A stretch of 64,000 nt of DNA from Mesorhizobium comanense (lineage in GTDB: Bacteria; Pseudomonadota; Alphaproteobacteria; Rhizobiales; Rhizobiaceae): positions 62,001-126,000 of the forward strand of contig NZ_SCNN01000010.1 in the NCBI RefSeq assembly GCF_005503535.1. The letters are read 5' to 3'. Below are positions 60,135 through 64,000 of this stretch, piece by piece. The first letter of the stretch is position 1; each line of letters opens with the position of its first letter. The position numbers and the translations under genes are program-made. The notes beneath the pieces were generated by a model. It was not told the DNA's origin. It did not search any database and saw only the letters and a program-made list of their open reading frames with translations.

Positions 60135-61301
60135 ATGAATTTCGTGTTCTTCTCGCCGCATTTTCCAGCCAACGGCGCCGATTTCTGCGACCGGCTGAAA
60201 AAGGCCGGCGCGACCGTGCTCGGCATCGGCGATGCGCCCTACGACGCGCTGGACAGCAAACTGAAGGCAGCGCTTTCAGAATACTACCGCATCGCCGACA
60301 TGGAAAATTACGACGCCGTATTCCGGGCAATGGGCCATTTCATCCACAAATGGGGCCGCATCGACCGCTTCGAATCGCTCAACGAGCACTGGCTGGAGCT
60401 GGAAGCCAACATCCGCACCGACTTCAACATCTACGGCACCAAGCTCGATTTTGTGAAGAATCTCAAGCGCAAGAGCCGCATGCGCGCCTTCTTCCGCAAG
60501 AGCGGCGTGGAAACCATCGCGCAGCGCAAATGCTCCGACCGGGCCGGCGCCATGACCTTTATCCGCCGCGTCGGCTATCCCGTGGTGGTGAAGCCGGATT
60601 CGGGCTCCGGCGCCTCCAACACCTTCAAGATCTCCAACACAGGGGAGCTCGACCAGTTCTTCCGCGACAAGCCCGAGGGCGTGACCTTCGTCATGGAGCA
60701 GTTCATCGAAGGGCTGGTGGTGACCTATGACGGGCTGGTCAACCGCGACGGCGAGGTGGTGCTGGCGGCGAGCCATCGCTACGACCAGAGCGTCATGGAG
60801 GTGGTCAACAAGGACCGCCACATGAGCTACACCTGCTTTCCCCGGATCCGGCCCGTCGTCGAGGAGGCCGGCCGCAAGATCCTGAAGGCGTTCGATGTGC
60901 GCGAGCGCTTCTTTCACATCGAACTGTTCGAGACCAGGGACGACCGCATCATCGCGCTGGAGGTCAACATGCGGCCGCCTGGCGCCTGGATGACCGATGC
61001 GATCAACTATACGTTCGATATCGACGTCTATGCGGCATGGGCCGACATGGTGGTCAAGGATGTCGCCGGCGGTCCCTATGAGGGCAAGTTTTTCACGGCC
61101 TATGCCAGCCGCAAGCGCCATCTCGACTATTTGCACAGCCATGCCGACGTGCTAGCCGCGCACCGCGACAAGATCGTCCACCACCAGGCCATCGAAGAGG
61201 TTTTCAGCCGCGCCATGGGAAACTACGCCTACCAGATGCGCTCGAAGGACCAGGCGGCGCTGCGCGAAGCGGTGGCCTATATCCATGCGGAAAAGGGCTG
61301 A
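60135..61301 (+). CDS. ATP-grasp domain protein
   Basis: ATP-dependent carboxylate-amine or -thiol ligase of 388 residues, product unknown. ATP-grasp features include VVVKPDSGSGASNTFKIS (glycine-rich loop), VMEQFIEGLVVTYDGLV, and the metal-binding LFETRDDRIIALEVNMRPPG with E and N. The N-terminal pre-ATP-grasp domain (MNFVFFSPHFPANGADFCDRL) is also typical. ATG 60135 has GGGGG a few bases upstream; a frame start 20 codons earlier is possible. Its stop is 4 bases before the esterase start, a clear operon of two. Confidence 0.88.
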   Translation: MNFVFFSPHFPANGADFCDRLKKAGATVLGIGDAPYDALDSKLKAALSEYYRIADMENYDAVFRAMGHFIHKWGRIDRFESLNEHWLELEANIRTDFNIYGTKLDFVKNLKRKSRMRAFFRKSGVETIAQRKCSDRAGAMTFIRRVGYPVVVKPDSGSGASNTFKISNTGELDQFFRDKPEGVTFVMEQFIEGLVVTYDGLVNRDGEVVLAASHRYDQSVMEVVNKDRHMSYTCFPRIRPVVEEAGRKILKAFDVRERFFHIELFETRDDRIIALEVNMRPPGAWMTDAINYTFDIDVYAAWADMVVKDVAGGPYEGKFFTAYASRKRHLDYLHSHADVLAAHRDKIVHHQAIEEVFSRAMGNYAYQMRSKDQAALREAVAYIHAEKG

Positions 61302-61305
61302 GGCG

Positions 61306-62082
61306 ATGGACATCTCCTATCACAAGGCATTTGCCCGCAATCTCGGCCGCGACATGGAATACAAGCGCTACGGCCATGCCGGCCGTCCGGTCGTCGTGTT
61401 CCCGACCTCGCAGGGGCGGTTCTACCAGTTCGAGGATTCCGGCGGCGTGGGCGCGCTGGCGGAGTTCATCGACACCGGCCGCATCCAGCTGTTCACGGTC
61501 GACGGCATCGATTCGGAATCGTTCTTCGACAAGCGTGCCGACGCCGCGCACCGCATCGGCCGCCACGAGGCCTATTTCCGCTATGTTCGCGAGGAAGCGC
61601 TGCCCGAATTCGTCGCCGTCGCCGCGCAGGCCAATGGCGGCCGCAAGCTCAAGCCGCTGTTTTCGGGCTGTTCGATGGGCGGCTATCATTCCTCGAACTT
61701 CGTCTTCCGCTTTCCTGAATTGGCCAGCGGCGTGATCTCCCTGTCGGGCGTCTATTCAGCCCGCGACTTCTTCGGCAAGGCGCTGGAGGGCGACATCTTC
61801 TACAACTCGCCGCTCGACTACCTGCCGGGGATCGTCGATCCGAAGCTCCTGGCCCGGCTGAAGGCGCTGAGGATGATCTTCTGCTGCGGGCAGGGCGCGT
61901 GGGAAGAGCGCATGCTGGTCGAGACACGCGCGCTCGAACAGATCCTGCGCGACAAATCGATACCGGCCTGGGTCGACTATTGGGGCGGGGATGTCAGCCA
62001 TGACTGGCCATGGTGGCACAAGCAACTGGTCTATTTCTTCGGCCGCTGGCTGGATGATGATCTGATGCACAGGCTTGATTGA
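61306..62082 (+). CDS. Esterase-like alpha/beta hydrolase (esterase D fold)
   Basis: The 258-residue protein has the putative esterase pattern PLFSGCSMGGYHSSNFVFRF (nucleophile Ser or Cys in GCSMGG), VFPTSQGRFYQFEDSG, SLSGVYSARDFF and a late Asp/His pair (DYWGGDVSHDWPWWHKQL). It starts 4 bases after the ATP-grasp gene (TGAGGCGATG), so the two proteins are made together. The ATP-grasp enzyme would form an amide or ester bond and this one may act on a matching ester or activate the carboxylate; the pathway is not known to me. Confidence 0.85.
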   Translation: MDISYHKAFARNLGRDMEYKRYGHAGRPVVVFPTSQGRFYQFEDSGGVGALAEFIDTGRIQLFTVDGIDSESFFDKRADAAHRIGRHEAYFRYVREEALPEFVAVAAQANGGRKLKPLFSGCSMGGYHSSNFVFRFPELASGVISLSGVYSARDFFGKALEGDIFYNSPLDYLPGIVDPKLLARLKALRMIFCCGQGAWEERMLVETRALEQILRDKSIPAWVDYWGGDVSHDWPWWHKQLVYFFGRWLDDDLMHRLD

Positions 62083-62129
62083 TGAATCAGATAACCAGCC
62101 TCGTCATCACCTGACAGAAGCCGAACGCG

Positions 62130-63665
62130 CTATCCTTCCTGGCAGACCGGCAGAGAAACGGCTTCGTGCTCCGCCGCCGATCCGCGCCGCAGGCCGAGGA
62201 AGACGACCAGGGCCGCCAAGGCGGTGATCGCCGCCAGCACGATCAGCAACCTGTCGAATGCCATTTCGTAAGCCTGGACCAGAACAGCGGCGCCTGCCAT
62301 GGGCAGATGGGCCGCGGTCTCGCCGACATTTCCCGTCACCAGAAGCTGAGCGGCGGTGGCCGCATCTGCAGAAGACAACGTTGCCTGGGTGGCAAGCTGG
62401 GCGGCGGTGAAGCCGGACAGGATCGCCATGACGACCGCCAGCGCCACGCCTTCGCCCGCGACGCGGGCCGTGTTGAAAATGCCGACCGCCATGCCGGCGC
62501 GCTCGGTGGGTACGACGCTGACGGCCAGCCCGTCCATCAGCCCCCAGGGCAAGGCGATGCCGATGCCGATCAGGGCGAGCGGCGCGATCAGGGCGATGTC
62601 GCCCCGTGGCATCAGACTGAGCCATACGAGGCCGGCGGCGGCGACAAACAGACCGATTCCGCAGATGGTGGCCGGAGCGATCCAGCGCGCCGCCTGACCG
62701 GCGAGCAGGGGCAGGACCAGCAACGGCCCGGAGAGGCAGATCATCAATTGGCCCGCCCGGATCTCGCTCATTCCCTCGATGGCGATGAAGCGGATGGGCA
62801 ACAGCACCAGCAGGACGACGAAACCATAGGCGGGTGCTGCCGCCAGGAACTGAACGCCGACGAAGCGCGAGTAGCGGAACAGGCTGAGGTCGAGCATCGG
62901 CCGCTTTGCATGCCGCTCGACGACAACGAAGGCAATGAGGAAGAGGCCAGCGACCGCCAGCAACGCGACGACGAGGCGATCCGTCCAGCCGCTCTGCGGC
63001 GCCTGCAACACACCGTAGGTCAGCGAGGCCAGCGCGGCCGTGAAGGTGCCGGCCCCTGCCCAGTCGAGCCCCATGGCATCCGGATCGCGTGAATCCCGCA
63101 TGGCGCGCAGTCCGAGCGCCGCGGCGGCAACAGCAAGCGCTGCGACCAGAACGAAGATCGAGCGCCAGCCGAGTGCCGAGATCAAGAGGCCCGACGCGAT
63201 CGGGCCGAAGGCAAGCCCGATGCCAAAGCTTGTGCCGAGAAAAGAGAAGGCGCGCAGCCGCGACGGCCCTTCGAACTCCTGGGCAAGCGCAGAGGCGCCG
63301 CCGGCGAAGGCCGCGGCACTGCCCAAGCCTTGTGCCGCCCTGAACCAGTCGAACCAGACGATATCGGGCGCCAGCATCGCGCCGAGCGAGGCCAGGACAT
63401 AAAGGCCGAGGCCGGCGAGGAAAACGCGCTTGCGGCCATGGCTGTCGGCCAGGGCGCCCGCCGCCATCAGACTGGCGCCGAAGGTCAGCATGAAGGCATT
63501 CGTCACCCAGTTGAGAGCGATCGGACTGCCGCCGAGATCGGCCGCGATGCGGGAAAGCGCGACGGCCGGCCCGGTAAAGGTCAGCGGCATCGTCATGGCG
63601 GCAAGGCAGACCGACAAGAGCACGAGCCATCTGCCGGCTGAGCCGGGTGTGGTCTTCGAGGTCAT
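62130..63665 (-). CDS. MFS multidrug exporter, DHA2 family (14 TM)
   Basis: Inner-membrane proton antiporter of 511 residues with 14 predicted membrane segments. Motif A GALADSHGRKRVFL follows TM2, motif C-like GLAFGPIASGLLISALGWRS in TM5, as in DHA2 drug exporters (EmrB/QacA type). It is divergent from a LysR gene 149 bases away that probably regulates it in response to a toxic compound. The 3' neighbour esterase converges on it. Confidence 0.9.
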   Translation of the reverse strand: MTSKTTPGSAGRWLVLLSVCLAAMTMPLTFTGPAVALSRIAADLGGSPIALNWVTNAFMLTFGASLMAAGALADSHGRKRVFLAGLGLYVLASLGAMLAPDIVWFDWFRAAQGLGSAAAFAGGASALAQEFEGPSRLRAFSFLGTSFGIGLAFGPIASGLLISALGWRSIFVLVAALAVAAAALGLRAMRDSRDPDAMGLDWAGAGTFTAALASLTYGVLQAPQSGWTDRLVVALLAVAGLFLIAFVVVERHAKRPMLDLSLFRYSRFVGVQFLAAAPAYGFVVLLVLLPIRFIAIEGMSEIRAGQLMICLSGPLLVLPLLAGQAARWIAPATICGIGLFVAAAGLVWLSLMPRGDIALIAPLALIGIGIALPWGLMDGLAVSVVPTERAGMAVGIFNTARVAGEGVALAVVMAILSGFTAAQLATQATLSSADAATAAQLLVTGNVGETAAHLPMAGAAVLVQAYEMAFDRLLIVLAAITALAALVVFLGLRRGSAAEHEAVSLPVCQEG

Positions 63666-63814
63666 GGATTTTCCTATCTGAAGCAGCGTGTGCCGGCATG
63701 CCGCATGATCTGGCCGCCGGTCTCGACAGCAAGATAGGTCGGCGACATATGCGGAAAAATAGTGTTAAATCTCCTGACATACCGGACAAAAATGCTCGAA
63801 TGGAGAGGGTTGTA

Positions 63815-64000
63815 TGGACCGCCTCAGTGGCCTTCTGGCGTTTGCCCGCACTGCTGAATTCGGCAGTTTCATTGCCGCCGGACGAGCGCTCGGCATTTCG
63901 GCGTCCGCCGTCGGCAAAAGCGTCGCAAAGCTCGAAGAGGAGCTCGGTGTGCGCCTGCTGCAGCGTTCGACGCGGCGGATCGGCCTGACGCAAGAGGGCA
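63815..64000 (+). CDS. LysR-family regulator, partial (runs off right edge)
   Basis: The visible 62 residues are the DNA-binding domain: MDRLSGLLAFARTAEFGSF, IAAGRALGISASAVGKSVAK, LEEELGVRLLQRSTRRIGLT. GGAGAGGG lies 4-11 bases before the ATG. It is divergent from the DHA2 exporter, the usual LysR/exporter arrangement. The ligand domain is cut by the window end. Confidence 0.92.

Noticed and set aside
62166..63092. 308-codon plus-strand frame antisense to the MFS exporter
   Set aside because: Very rich in D, G, Q and R without a fold pattern; the minus-strand MFS protein has clear membrane topology and motif A.
1..64000. CRISPR arrays, insertion-sequence transposases, prophage genes, rRNA
   Set aside because: None of the repeated units is regularly spaced as in CRISPR, and no transposase, integrase or phage structural pattern was recognised in any frame.

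Overview
The window looks like a chromosomal segment of a Rhizobiales alphaproteobacterium, most probably Mesorhizobium or a close relative. Three things point there: high GC; a cell-cycle locus with SciP, FliJ, CtrA, ChpT and an EipA-type protein; and a NolR-like ArsR regulator together with many sugar-type ABC importers. This placement rests on gene content only; no database search was possible. The first 38 kb are accessory catabolism and the rest is mostly conserved chromosomal backbone.

Region 1 (1-12811) is a catabolic cluster for a cyclic alcohol or ketone. It holds three short-chain dehydrogenases, a type I Baeyer-Villiger monooxygenase, an MBL-fold (probable lactone) hydrolase, an iron alcohol dehydrogenase, an aldehyde dehydrogenase and a hot-dog thioesterase. 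A GntR regulator and an RbsABC-type importer complete it. The order alcohol, ketone, lactone, hydroxyacid, oxoacid, dicarboxylate can be read from the enzymes. A 13-bp palindrome (TAATAC-S-GTATTA) recurs in both divergent promoters and, weaker, before the gntR gene, so the cluster is probably one regulon.

Region 2 (13344-16475) has a membrane acyltransferase, a frameshifted remnant of an HlyD-type secretion adaptor and a GT-C type glycosyltransferase. Region 3 (16945-28289) is a nine-gene sugar or polyol operon: binding protein, double ATPase, permease, SorC regulator, aldo/keto reductase, GlpD-like dehydrogenase, class I aldolase, FGGY kinase and GMC oxidoreductase. Region 4 (28857-37629) has an HD hydrolase, TenA, BtpA and PfkB proteins, a second importer with a LacI regulator, and an AtzH-like/amidase pair. 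It lies between tRNA-Met(CAU) at 37883-37959 and a 14-bp copy of the tRNA 3' end at 28542, which could mark an old integration.

Region 5 (38201-64000) is backbone: a Gfo/Idh/MocA oxidoreductase, mnmA, sciP, a quinone oxidoreductase with an HxlR regulator, fliJ, ctrA, a receiver protein, chpT, an eipA-like gene, a TrmH-type methyltransferase, NolR-like and HugZ-like genes, GNAT, glutathionyl-hydroquinone reductase, Nudix, a phosphoesterase, a CadC-like TPR protein, leuA with a leucine-rich leader peptide, an ATP-grasp/esterase operon, and a DHA2 exporter beside a LysR gene cut by the window end. Two intergenic palindromic repeat families are scattered through the window, and in two places the stop codon of a gene lies in the terminal CTAG of a repeat.
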